37,826 nucleotides of DNA, taken from positions 1 to 37,826 of the forward strand of contig QHZR01000050.1 of the NCBI GenBank assembly GCA_003224755.1, given 5' to 3'. The stretch's first letter is position 1. Each line of letters starts with the position of its first letter. This DNA comes from Acidobacteriota bacterium (lineage in GTDB: Bacteria > Acidobacteriota > Terriglobia > Terriglobales > Acidobacteriaceae). The position numbers were made by a program, and so were the translations under genes. This document shows positions 1 through 7,864 of the stretch, one piece after another. Under the pieces are notes generated by a model, which was not told the DNA's origin, did not search any database, and was given only the letters and a program-made list of their open reading frames with translations.

Positions 1-1264
1 GTTTTTGCCCTGCATCACGATGCAAAACGATGTTCTCGACGACGACAATGGCATCGTCAATTACCAGCCCCACGGCTGCGGCCAGTCCGCCCAGGGTCAT
101 CAGATCAAAACTTTCACCGAGTACTTTCAGAATGACAAAGGTGACCAAAATCGTGACAGGGATCACCAGGCCGGCAACTACTGAGGTTCCCCAATCATGC
201 AAGAACACGACAAGGATGACCGAAGCCAGAATTACGCCGATCAGGATCGCGTCGCGCACGCTGGCAATGGAATCGGTGACCAGTTGCGACTGGTCGTAGA
301 ATGCTTCGATCTTCACTCCTGCCGGCAGCATGGCGCGGATCTTTTCGACTTCCTGATGTGCTTCGTCAGCCACTTCCTTGGTGTTGCTGTCGGGCTGGCG
401 GTTGATATTGAGCAGTACCGCCGGTTTTCCATTGGCAGTGACAATCGTATAAACCGGTTTCACAGCCGGGACCACGTTCGCCAGATCGCCAACCCGCACC
501 GGAATTCCTGCCGGCGTGATCTTCACCACGACCCCTGCAAGCTGCTCGGGGCTGTGGACCTGTCCGCTGATCAGTCCGAGCACAAGCTGATGGTTTTGCT
601 CGAACAATCCCGGAGAGTCAATCAGATTGGTCTTCTTGATCGCGTCGAGAATATCGGTGACCGTGACACCGGCAGTGAGCAACTTTGCCGGATCAGGCTC
701 AATGTGGAACTCCGGTTCCTGCCCGCCTTGTACCATTACCGTGGCAACGCCATTCAGGCGATTCAATCTCGGCTTGAGCTCGTACGTCGCCATCTCCCAG
801 AGCCGCGTCTGCGGAACCGCGTCCGACATAAGGCTGTAGCCAATAATCGGAAAGCTGGCGAAGGTCATCCGCCGCGTATCAATTTTGGCTGTCGAAGGCA
901 GTTCCGGCTGGACGCGGGAGATCGCCGCATTGACGTATTGCAGCGTCTGGAACATGTCTACGTTCCAGTTGAAGAAAAGATCTATTTCCGCCGAGCCGCG
1001 GCTGGTAGTTGACCGCACCTCTTCGAGTCCGGGAACACTGTTCACGGCTTCTTCAACCGGGCGCGTGATGGTGACCATCATCTGGTCGATCGGCATCACG
1101 CCGTTGTCCACAGCCAGCACAATTCGCGGAAAGTTCGTGGTCGGGAAAACTGCAAGCGGAATGTTGAAGGCAAGGTATCCGCCCAGCGCCGCAATGGTGA
1201 GGATCAGAAAGACTAACGGCTTCGAATGGCGCGCAAACCAGTAGGAAGATTCGGGACGGTTCAC
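1..1264 (-). CDS. RND efflux permease (AcrB/CusA superfamily), N-terminal part
   Basis: Inner-membrane proton-driven pump subunit of a tripartite exporter. The frame is open from a GTG at 1264 to the window edge, about 421 codons of a protein that normally has about 1000-1050, so it is cut by the window and not necessarily broken. The N-terminus has the usual charged stretch and a first membrane helix (KPLVFLILTIAALGGY). A porter domain follows (PVEEAVNSVPG and similar), and near the cut comes the TM4 motif DDAIVVVENI with the proton-relay aspartates. The start is fixed by an in-frame TAG two codons upstream and by AAGGAG 7 nt before the GTG, inside the end of the adaptor gene. It is the last visible gene of the tolC-adaptor-permease operon. 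The substrate cannot be told from sequence: the protein resembles multidrug (HAE1) pumps more than metal pumps. Confidence 0.93.
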   Translation of the reverse strand, partial: MNRPESSYWFARHSKPLVFLILTIAALGGYLAFNIPLAVFPTTNFPRIVLAVDNGVMPIDQMMVTITRPVEEAVNSVPGLEEVRSTTSRGSAEIDLFFNWNVDMFQTLQYVNAAISRVQPELPSTAKIDTRRMTFASFPIIGYSLMSDAVPQTRLWEMATYELKPRLNRLNGVATVMVQGGQEPEFHIEPDPAKLLTAGVTVTDILDAIKKTNLIDSPGLFEQNHQLVLGLISGQVHSPEQLAGVVVKITPAGIPVRVGDLANVVPAVKPVYTIVTANGKPAVLLNINRQPDSNTKEVADEAHQEVEKIRAMLPAGVKIEAFYDQSQLVTDSIASVRDAILIGVILASVILVVFLHDWGTSVVAGLVIPVTILVTFVILKVLGESFDLMTLGGLAAAVGLVIDDAIVVVENIVLHRDAGQK

Positions 1265-1267
1265 CCG

Positions 1268-2587
1268 CTACTCCTTCTCATTCTTCGCTTCTGGTTTGGC
1301 CTCAGCGGTCGTGATCCTGCTCTTGTCCGGCAGACCGTACGCACCGGAGGCGACGACTTTGTCTCCCTCGTGCAGGCCTTCAACGATCTGCACTCGGTCC
1401 CCATCGCGAATGCCAGTTTTCACTTGCTTCTGCAGCGCGCAGCGATCGCTGGCATTTTTGCTGTCAGAGCAAGTGCTTTCGACCATTACCGAAGTGATTC
1501 CATCCGGGGCCGTTAAAAGTGCGGCAGCCGGTACGGCCAAAGCGCCGGGCAGAGAGCGCGCCACCATCGAAACCTGTACCGTGGTCCCGGGCTTCAACTT
1601 TTCACCGGGATTCTCGATCTGCATCCAGACTTCAACGGTGGTGCTATTCGTATCGAGCGCTGGACTCACCAGTGAGACCTTGCCTGTCATGGGCTGATCC
1701 AGTCCGGGAACAGTGATTTTGGCTTTATTTCCAGATTTCAGCAACGCCGCGCTCTGCTGCGGAATATGCGCGCGGGCGGTGACGGTCGAGATGTCCATCA
1801 CAGTCAACAAAGGCGTTCCGGCGGCAGCCATTTCCCCCGGATAAAGCGGACGGTCTGTGATGATGCCGTTGATCGGACTCCGCACTTCGGAATAACCAAG
1901 TTGAGCCGCCGCGCCTTGATACTTCCCCTGCGCCGACTCGAGCTGTCCCTTCGCCGATTTCAAGGTCTGCTGCTTGCCGACGGCGTTCAGTGCGTCCAGA
2001 TGTTTTTGCGCAATCTCATATTGATTGCGGGCGTTGGTTAAGTCCACCCCAGCCTGGTCCAATTCTTTGCGGGGCAAAGCTCCCTGCTGAAACAGTTCCT
2101 GCCGGCTGTCATACACTTTTTGCTGCGCGTCGAGTTGCTGCTTGGCGGCTTGTGCATCGAGTTGCGCCTTCTGAATTTCCGCCGGCAGGTCGGCGGCAGT
2201 GGTGGTTGCATATTGGGCCTGGGCTTGATCGTAGCTGCCCTTATTCTCCTGCGCAGCGGCGGCCAGATCACGATTTTCGAGGACCGCGAGCAATTGGCCG
2301 GCGCGGACGTGGCTCCCGCGATTGACCAGAAATTTCTGAACTGGGGCGCTGATCTTCGGAACAATCGCCGATTGCGCGATCGGGAACAGCACTGCATCCG
2401 CTGTCACTTTTTGCTCTAACGTCGCCTTCGCGACTTGCACCAGTTGCACCGGTACAACCGGCGCCTCATCTTTGGCTGTACCCGAGCAAGCCAGCAACAT
2501 CCCTAACGCCGAGACAAGCACCGTCGTCACTGCGACGCGGGATCGAAATCCTCGACACGGTCCTTTTCGATTGAGCCAGTTTTCCAA
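1268..2587 (-). CDS. Efflux RND periplasmic adaptor (membrane fusion protein), lipoprotein
   Basis: HlyD/AcrA-family adaptor of 439 aa that bridges the permease and the outer-membrane channel in the periplasm. The N-terminus has an Arg/Lys-rich region, a hydrophobic stretch and a lipobox LLAC with Cys34, so it is probably lipid-anchored. A biotinyl-lipoyl-like half follows (VNRGSHVRAGQLLAVLENRDL), then a long Gln/Ala-rich coiled-coil hairpin at about residues 110-220. The second lipoyl half and beta-barrel (SEVRSPINGIITDRPLYPGE) come next, with an MFP C-terminal domain up to KNEKE. The TTG start directly follows the TGA of the tolC-like gene (TGATTG), implying translational coupling. A GTG 19 codons further in would still leave a usable lipoprotein signal, so the exact start is uncertain. 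It lies 3 nt from the permease start. Confidence 0.93.
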   Translation of the reverse strand: MENWLNRKGPCRGFRSRVAVTTVLVSALGMLLACSGTAKDEAPVVPVQLVQVAKATLEQKVTADAVLFPIAQSAIVPKISAPVQKFLVNRGSHVRAGQLLAVLENRDLAAAAQENKGSYDQAQAQYATTTAADLPAEIQKAQLDAQAAKQQLDAQQKVYDSRQELFQQGALPRKELDQAGVDLTNARNQYEIAQKHLDALNAVGKQQTLKSAKGQLESAQGKYQGAAAQLGYSEVRSPINGIITDRPLYPGEMAAAGTPLLTVMDISTVTARAHIPQQSAALLKSGNKAKITVPGLDQPMTGKVSLVSPALDTNSTTVEVWMQIENPGEKLKPGTTVQVSMVARSLPGALAVPAAALLTAPDGITSVMVESTCSDSKNASDRCALQKQVKTGIRDGDRVQIVEGLHEGDKVVASGAYGLPDKSRITTAEAKPEAKNEKE

Positions 2588-3952
2588 TCAGAATTTTCCC
2601 GTCAGTGTCTGGAGATTTGCCACTGCCACTCGAAACCGCACCTGCCCATCGCCAAACGCATTCTGCGCCGTGGTCAGCGTGTTCTGCGAATCTACCACTT
2701 CGAGAACTGTGGCTTCGCCAGCCTGATAGCGCAAGGTAGTCAGGCGCTGACTCTCAGCAGCCAGATCAGCAGACTGACGCAACGATTCGAGTTCGGAACG
2801 TGCGGTCTGTGCTTCTCCATAGAACGCCTTCAGGTCCGCAACCTGTTTTCGCTGGGCAAAACTCAATTCCCGCTTCGCCTGATCGCGCTGCAACTCCGCA
2901 CTCTTTACCTTGCTCCGGCCCGCTCCCCAATTCCAGATCGGAAGCTGCAATGTCGCAGCCGCTGAGTAGCCCAAGTTACGGAAAGTGCTGCCGGTTGCCG
3001 GATCGAACCCGTTCACCGCAAATCGGTTTGCATCAATCCCGTAAAAGTAGTCCAAGCTCAGCGATGGCAGGAAGCTGTTCCAGGCAACGGCGACTTCCTG
3101 ATTTGCAGCCTTGAGCGACGCCAAGGCCACGCGAAGCTGCGGATTCTTGTCTCCGGCCGCGGTCTCCACTTCCTGGTACGAAGGCAGTGGCTCGACATTT
3201 TCCAGATCGTCAACAGTAGTAAAGTTCTCGTTAAAATTCGGGAAAATCAGTACCGCAAGTTCCAGCCGATTTCGTTCCATTTCAAGCTGTGCATCCTGGA
3301 GGGCGCGCTGTTGCTGCTGAAGCTGAAGTTGCGCCTTGATAGTATCGGAGTGGGCGATCTCACCGCCGCGCTCGAGTTTCTGCGTGATGTCGAAGAAGTG
3401 TGCCGCCTCCCCCGCTGCTCGCTGTGCAGTCGAATACTTGCGCTGCGCCACCACCGACCCGTAGTAGGCTCCAGTTACCGCCACCACCAGTCCCCGAGCG
3501 GCAATCTCCGACTTGGCTTTGGCCAGTGCTTCGAGAGCGCTTGCGCGCCGATACTCGGCAACATCCTGCAACGAAAGCGCCTGGTGCGCATTGCCTTGGC
3601 TGATGTATTCATGCAAGCCATTATTCGCAATGTACCGTCCGGTGTTGGAATGGGTGCCATTTCCTTCCGTGTAAATGAAGCCTGCGTCATAGTTGAGATT
3701 GGGCAGCAGCGCCGCGCGGCTTTGCATCCGCTGCTCTTTTGCCACTCCGTATTCGGTCAATGCGGCGTGGTACTGCGGTTCGTTTGCCTGCGCGCGCGTT
3801 AGCGCGTCCTGCAGGGTAACGGTGACTGGCGCAGACTGACTGGACGGTGCAATCTGGTTGGCAGCTGGTCCGGCGCTGCATGGACTTAATAAGCCACCGA
3901 GCAGCGCAAGTCCCGAAAGATTTTTAATCGCGAAGCGAAGGCCGCCTCTCAT
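2588..3952 (-). CDS. TolC-family outer-membrane efflux protein
   Basis: Outer-membrane channel of the tripartite pump, 454 aa, a normal length for the OEP family. A signal sequence (LSGLALLGGLLSPC) could end in a lipobox-like SPC. The mature part has the two internal OEP repeats: long Gln/Ala/Arg-rich helices (EALAKAKSEIAARG; QLQLQQQQRALQDAQLEMER) and beta-strand segments such as SLDYFYGIDANRFAVNG. The end, TTLRYQAGEATVLEVVDSQNTL, is a typical OEP C-terminal motif. The ATG at 3952 is preceded by GAGGA at good spacing, so the start is well supported. First gene of the operon; the damaged LuxR-type genes are divergent from it across about 250 bp and may once have regulated it, but nothing in the sequence proves that. 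Confidence 0.93.
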   Translation of the reverse strand: MRGGLRFAIKNLSGLALLGGLLSPCSAGPAANQIAPSSQSAPVTVTLQDALTRAQANEPQYHAALTEYGVAKEQRMQSRAALLPNLNYDAGFIYTEGNGTHSNTGRYIANNGLHEYISQGNAHQALSLQDVAEYRRASALEALAKAKSEIAARGLVVAVTGAYYGSVVAQRKYSTAQRAAGEAAHFFDITQKLERGGEIAHSDTIKAQLQLQQQQRALQDAQLEMERNRLELAVLIFPNFNENFTTVDDLENVEPLPSYQEVETAAGDKNPQLRVALASLKAANQEVAVAWNSFLPSLSLDYFYGIDANRFAVNGFDPATGSTFRNLGYSAAATLQLPIWNWGAGRSKVKSAELQRDQAKRELSFAQRKQVADLKAFYGEAQTARSELESLRQSADLAAESQRLTTLRYQAGEATVLEVVDSQNTLTTAQNAFGDGQVRFRVAVANLQTLTGKF

Positions 3953-4205
3953 AGTTCCTCCAACAGTGTTGCTCCAACAATCGCCTCCAGCGAGTTTTCA
4001 TTGTGGCACAACTCCGCCCGATAAGGGACTGACCTCGGGGTTTCATCACACTCAGGTCACTGCCCTCTTGCCCCTAAGTGCCGTCTCCGCCGGTATTTGT
4101 CCCGCCGTGCGCGACGGCGAAACTTTGGCGAAAGACGTTGCATTGAAAATTCTGTCGTTGGTCGTCGGCGCTCTCGGTAACCCACAACTAAGAAGGAGCT
4201 CAATC
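3953..4205. other. Divergent intergenic region between efflux operon and LuxR-type genes
   Basis: About 250 bp that should hold the promoters for the leftward efflux operon and the rightward regulators. I see no convincing paired -35/-10 boxes or a clear operator. A good Shine-Dalgarno (AAGGAG, about 4193) belongs to the first LuxR-type gene. Confidence 0.4.
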
Positions 4206-4414
4206 ATGTTAAGCCTCGATCAAATCAAGATCACCCGCTGGTACAGGGCTGCAGCAATAAGGAGATTGCATTGGAGCTCAGAATCAGCCCACGTACGGTA
4301 AAGCAGCATCTGCGCACGCTATTTCTGCGGTCTGGAACCAAGCAGGGACGCAAGCGCGTCATCCTGGCAACCGCCATCTTCGAAAAGGAGCGAATGAGTC
4401 ATGTCGCCTCGTGA
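4206..4414 (+). pseudogene. LuxR-type HTH protein, frameshifted (copy 1)
   Basis: Small DNA-binding protein of the GerE/LuxR C-terminal type, read in two frames. From ATG 4206 (AAGGAG 8 nt upstream) the frame gives MLSLDQIKITR. After position about 4237 the next frame gives LVQGCSNKEIALELRISPRT, VKQHLRTLF and so on to TGA at 4412. That second stretch is a clear LuxR HTH (core SNKEIA, recognition helix SPRTVKQHL). Restoring one C at the CGC-CTG junction gives a continuous protein of about 69 aa, so the defect is a single-base deletion. Its end overlaps the start of the second HTH gene, as in a translationally coupled pair. It is either a decaying gene or a sequence error; no receiver domain is present. 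Confidence 0.72.
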
Positions 4415-4672
4415 TCAATTGAGCCAGAGGGAAGTTCAAGTCGCCACCATGGTCTGGGGTAAGACCAACCCGGAAATTGCCACTGTCCTGGGCAGCACCG
4501 AGCAGGTGGTGAAAAATCAGTTGCGCGGAATCTTCGACAAGCTGGAGTATGGAGCCGGCTCGAACTGGCTCTCTACGTGGCTTCCCATGGGGGACGAAGC
4601 TGGGCGACAACGGAGTTGCCCGCCGTAAAAGCCGAAGCCGCAACTCAGAGTGTCGCTGCCCGGATTGCATAG
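4401..4672 (+). pseudogene. LuxR-type HTH protein, frameshifted (copy 2)
   Basis: Second small LuxR-type HTH protein, from ATG 4401. Frame one gives LSQREVQVATMVWGKTNPEI and ATVLGSTEQVVKNQLRGIFDKL, a full HTH. It then turns into unrelated residues and stops at 4628. In the next frame from about 4545 the expected continuation appears (GVWSRLELALYVASHGG) and runs to TAG at 4670. One missing G in the GG run near 4544 explains this. The corrected protein is about 90 aa. The start lies inside copy 1, so the two would be co-translated. The function is inferred only from the fold; DNA targets are unknown. Confidence 0.72.
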
Positions 4673-4697
4673 CGTCCCATCGCATCTGGCGGCAGCC

Positions 4698-5334
4698 TTA
4701 GGAGGCGATGCCTTCCATGTGCCGGCGCAGGAATTCTTGAGTTTCGGGCGACACATCGGTGAAACGCATGCCAATGCCGAAACCCGGCGAGGTGCTGGCG
4801 ACTTGTCCGTGCAGGCGCAGCTTGGTTTCGCCCAACCAGAGCGCCTTCGCAAGCCGGTTTCGACTGGCAGAGGGATGGGCATTTCAACGAAACAGCCGCC
4901 CACGCTCAAATCCGAGGCTTTACCCCAAATCACCGGCTGCCCGTCACAATGCAGCTCTACCGAGATCGAGCACTTCATTCGCGGAGAGCGCCGCCGCTCA
5001 ACCGCCGAAGGAAGTTATCGACCGCAATGCCATGAGGAACGGGAAAATCCCAGAACGGCTTCTCCGGGCTCAGATTCAACAGCCCTATCTGGCCTTCGCG
5101 CGGAGAGCCTGCCCTCGCTGCCCATTTCATACGGAAATGCACTTTGCTCTTTCCGTAGGTCAGACCGACGATTTCGTCCAGTTTAATTTGAGAGCGCACT
5201 CCGCCCAGCCGTGCCCCGCTCTGACTGACGTCCAGGGCTGTAACATTCTCCGAGAATATCTTGCCGTGGGCGTCCGTCCCAAAGATGCGCACCGGCACTT
5301 CCACTACTTTCCTGGGCTCTCGGCGCTTTCCCAT
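4698..5334 (-). pseudogene. Double PilZ-domain protein, broken by two frameshifts
   Basis: PilZ domains bind cyclic di-GMP. The first frame (ATG 5334) has RREPRKVVEVPVRIFGTD, then NVTALDVSQSGARLGG, a PilZ with RxxxR and a D/N-x-S-x-x-G-like motif. It leaves frame after AVDNF near 5010. The second frame begins ERRRSPRMKCSISVEL and contains SDLSVGGCFVEMPIPLPVE, a second PilZ with RRxxPR and DLSVGG motifs. It leaves frame near 4854. The third frame has LAKALWLGETKLRLHGQV and GFGIGMRFTDVSPE and ends at TAA 4700. Each break is repaired by adding one base. The corrected product is about 210 aa with two PilZ domains. It converges on the HTH pair, which is also frameshifted. Either the locus is decaying or the local sequence is poor. 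Confidence 0.72.
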
Positions 5335-5449
5335 CTCGACGGTCCCGTCGGCTGGTTATCCTACTGGAGAACGGGGCGACTGGGCTGGAAATCGCATGTA
5401 TAAGGCCGCACCATTGGACGCGCATCAGCGGTTGCCGGCCGCATGGGGA

Positions 5450-5466
5450 AACGGTTGCAAACCGTT
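5450..5466. repeat. Short perfect inverted repeat (possible operator)
   Basis: AACGGTT-GCA-AACCGTT, two perfect 7-bp arms with a 3-bp spacer. It lies in the 299-bp gap (5335-5633) between the double-PilZ gene start (-) and the hypothetical gene at 5634 (+), so it could serve either promoter. Nothing else is recognisable in this gap. Confidence 0.4.
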
Positions 5467-5633
5467 GCAGAGCGAATTCGAATACGCGCTAAACCTGCCA
5501 AAAAGCAACCAATTAGCGCGACACTTGCGGCACTCCAATTGCTCAGTAACAGCTGCGGAACATCGCGTTTCCCGTTTTGGAAGCGAACTAAAGAACACGA
5601 CAGTTACGTGAAATCCTCCCGGGGCGAAGCTGA

Positions 5634-6038
5634 ATGATCTACAAGGAAACGTTTTGGATGGCCTGCGACTCCACCGAGCAGTTGCGGGCCGAATACGGGC
5701 CGTTCCACACTCGTGCCGAGGCCGAGCGCGAAGCCGGTAAGCTGGGCTTTGATTACATTCTGCGCTACGAACATGTCATCGGCGAAAATGACGACATCAA
5801 GGAAGTTCGCTGCATCTTCATCGAACTTCAGCCGCAGCGTTCGTTGCCGCTCGTGCCCACCAAACTGCACACCCGTTGCGCCAGCTGCGGAGAGTCGGCA
5901 GTCCACGAGCTGTCCTGGCAAGCCGAAGTCTGGGCCGATATCCACGAGTTCGAACACTCCCGGCATCGAGTGCGGCTTTTCGAGCACCGCGGCGAGGGGC
6001 TGAAGGAAATCGCCGGTTGGCGCGACTTGTGCGCCTGA
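5634..6038 (+). CDS. Conserved hypothetical protein with one CxxC
   Basis: A 134-aa soluble protein with no signal peptide or membrane segment; I do not recognise a named family. The first half reads like a small alpha/beta domain (RAEAEREAGKLGFDYILRYE). The second half has a single CASCGES motif at about residues 82-88 and a conserved-looking block HEFEHSRHRVRLFEHRGEGL. One CxxC alone is not enough for a full zinc ribbon within the chain; the nearby HEFEH histidines might complete a metal site (inference). The start is ATG 5634 with only weak purine-rich sequence (GGGGCGAAG) upstream. It stands alone between the PilZ locus and rapZ. It resembles lineage-restricted acidobacterial proteins, as far as I can recall. 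Confidence 0.75.
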   Translation: MIYKETFWMACDSTEQLRAEYGPFHTRAEAEREAGKLGFDYILRYEHVIGENDDIKEVRCIFIELQPQRSLPLVPTKLHTRCASCGESAVHELSWQAEVWADIHEFEHSRHRVRLFEHRGEGLKEIAGWRDLCA

Positions 6039-6095
6039 GTCAGGGTTCGGGCATCAGAGTTGAGCACCTAGCATTCAGTAATTTTCAAATTCCTC

Positions 6096-6204
6096 GCCAC
6101 GGATTTACCCGGATTAGCGCGGATCAACACAGATCAAGGAAGGGGTTTCCATATTTTCCGAGCCAATTCGTGTCAATCCGTGTGAATCCGCGTAAATCCG
6201 CGGC
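6096..6204. repeat. Dispersed CGGATT-type inverted repeat
   Basis: Left arm (from 6096) and right arm (to 6204) are imperfect reverse complements of about 40 nt around a loop of about 30 nt. Each arm is itself built of units of about 10 nt resembling CGGATTNAC (CGGATTTACC, CGGATTAGCG, CGGATCAACA). It lies between the hypothetical gene and rapZ. It resembles a repeat family that recurs between genes in acidobacterial and other environmental genomes; this is from memory. Confidence 0.7.
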
Positions 6205-6305
6205 CCAAGAATTGGGTCTTTTCTCCACGCCTCCGAGGTGACCTCGTAGTGGACATCGCAAGGAACTGGTTGGAACCACGTTCCCACTGCTAGCATCTTC
6301 TCAGA

Positions 6306-7238
6306 ATGGCCTTTCGCCGCCTCACTTCAAAACTCACCGACGCGACCCGAAAGCTAAAGAAACCGCTCCCGCATGATGGCCGGCCCGCGGGCGAACTGGT
6401 CGTCATCACGGGGATGAGCGGTTCGGGAAAGGCCTCGGTCCTGAAAGCTTTTGAAGACCTGGGTTACTACTGCGTGGACAACCTGCCGGTCGGCTTGATC
6501 CCGCGCTTTGCCGAACTCGCTGGCCAGTCTGCGGAGATCGAGCGAACTGCGCTTGTAGTGGATGTGCGCGAAGGACGCCAGCTCGAAGAACTTCCCGCGA
6601 TCGTCAAATCGGTGCGGCGAATGATCGCCACCAAAGTTATTTTTCTCGAAGCTTCCGATTCGGTCCTGCTGCGCCGCTACAGTGAGACCCGCCGCCCGCA
6701 TCCCCTGGGAACGCACTCGCCGGTGAAGGCATCGCTCGCCGCCGAACGCCGCCATCTGCGCCACATCCGCGCCATGGCCGACTTGGTCATTGACACCTCG
6801 AAGTTCAACGTACACGAGTTGCGTTCGCACATCATCGAGCTGTTTCAAAAAAAGGAAAAGGGCAGGAACATTCTGGTTTCGTTCGTGAGCTTCGGATTCA
6901 AGCACGGCGTCCCGGACGACGCAGACTTGATGTTCGATGTCCGGTTCTTACCCAACCCACACTTTGTTCCCGAGTTCAGGCCTTTGACCGGACGCCATCC
7001 CAAAGTCGCGAAATACATTCGCTCGTTTCCGCAGACGACCGAATTCATTCAGCGCATCTCCGATCTGCTGATTTATCTTCTGCCGCATTACATCCACGAA
7101 GGCAAAAGCTATCTGACCATCGCCTTTGGTTGCACCGGGGGCCAGCACCGCTCGGTGATGATTGCCGAAGATGTGGCGAAACACCTGAAGAAGGCGGGCT
7201 ATCGGGTAAAAGTCGCTCACCGCGACAGTCCCAAGTGA
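6306..7238 (+). CDS. rapZ: RapZ/YvcJ-family nucleotide-binding protein
   Basis: P-loop protein of 310 aa. In Enterobacteria RapZ steers RNase E to the GlmZ sRNA; in Firmicutes YvcJ is a nucleotidase of unclear role. The Walker A is GMSGSGKAS at residues 36-44. The family landmarks ALEDLGYYCVDNLP-like (AFEDLGYYCVDNLP), VDVREG and the C-terminal RNA-binding-type domain with GCTGGQHRSV near residue 285 are all present. An N-terminal extension of about 28 basic residues precedes the usual start. There is no strong Shine-Dalgarno before ATG 6306. No glmS, PTS or hprK gene, frequent neighbours elsewhere, is in the window. Only 3 nt separate it from the methyltransferase gene downstream, so the two are probably co-transcribed. 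Confidence 0.93.
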   Translation: MAFRRLTSKLTDATRKLKKPLPHDGRPAGELVVITGMSGSGKASVLKAFEDLGYYCVDNLPVGLIPRFAELAGQSAEIERTALVVDVREGRQLEELPAIVKSVRRMIATKVIFLEASDSVLLRRYSETRRPHPLGTHSPVKASLAAERRHLRHIRAMADLVIDTSKFNVHELRSHIIELFQKKEKGRNILVSFVSFGFKHGVPDDADLMFDVRFLPNPHFVPEFRPLTGRHPKVAKYIRSFPQTTEFIQRISDLLIYLLPHYIHEGKSYLTIAFGCTGGQHRSVMIAEDVAKHLKKAGYRVKVAHRDSPK

Positions 7239-7241
7239 GAT

Positions 7242-7844
7242 ATGCAATTGCGCCCTGTGCCATTTTCGGGAGGGCTGATTCAGGCGGCGGTTTTTTGGAT
7301 TGCTTTCGCGCTGTGGCTCCTGCCGGAAATCATCGCGTCAATATTCAAACGGTCCGCTGCCTCGGCGCAAGCCAGAGATCGGGGATCTCTTGCTTTGATT
7401 GCACTCCTATGGTGGGTGGGGATATTGTCGGGCTTTCTCATATCATTTCTCCTGCCAAAAACGGCCATTCACTGGGAAAGAACTTTGGTTTTCTTAGCCA
7501 GTATTTGCCTGATGATTGCCGGAACTGCGTTTCGTTGGTACTCAGCGCGACTATTGGGAAAGTACTTTACTTTCGATGTCGCAACCCAAGGCGGTCAGGT
7601 CCTGATTGAGTGCGGCCCCTACAGATACGTCCGTCATCCGTCGTACAGCGGTGCTCTTGTCAGCTTGCTCGGGTTTGGGCTGGCGCTTGGAAACTGGGCG
7701 GCGCTGATTGCATCGGTCTCTTGTTTGAGCGCCGCCTACGCGTATCGCATACCTGTCGAAGAGGCCGCGTTGAGCGCGGCGCTTGGCGAGCCCTACAGAC
7801 AGTACATGCGTCGAACGTGGCGACTGGTGCCCTTTTTGTTCTAA
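7242..7844 (+). CDS. Isoprenylcysteine carboxyl methyltransferase-like membrane protein
   Basis: A 200-aa integral membrane protein of the ICMT/PEMT-like family with about five hydrophobic helices (LIQAAVFWIAFALWLLPEII, LIALLWWVGILSGFLISFLL and others). The C-terminal SAM-binding signature is clear: GPYRYVRHPSYSGAL, then EEAALSAALGEPYRQYMRRT with the paired glutamates. Bacterial members methylate small or lipid-linked acceptors, but the substrate is usually unknown, so no specific reaction is claimed. It starts 3 nt after rapZ ends, and the FAD oxidase gene follows 20 nt after its stop, suggesting a three-gene transcript. Confidence 0.88.
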   Translation: MQLRPVPFSGGLIQAAVFWIAFALWLLPEIIASIFKRSAASAQARDRGSLALIALLWWVGILSGFLISFLLPKTAIHWERTLVFLASICLMIAGTAFRWYSARLLGKYFTFDVATQGGQVLIECGPYRYVRHPSYSGALVSLLGFGLALGNWAALIASVSCLSAAYAYRIPVEEAALSAALGEPYRQYMRRTWRLVPFLF

Positions 7845-7864
7845 CGCAATTCGGGAGGCCAAGA

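Noticed and set aside
197-1012. 271-codon open frame on the plus strand
   Set aside because: It is the antisense shadow of the RND permease; the Arg/His-rich composition has no domain features.
4206-4672. Programmed ribosomal frameshifting in the HTH genes
   Set aside because: No slippery heptamer or stimulatory structure is seen at the breaks, and the nearby PilZ gene has the same kind of one-base loss.
7610-7864. N-terminal extension of the FAD oxidase frame
   Set aside because: It overlaps the methyltransferase gene in another frame; GTG 7865 has a strong Shine-Dalgarno and starts a Tat signal.
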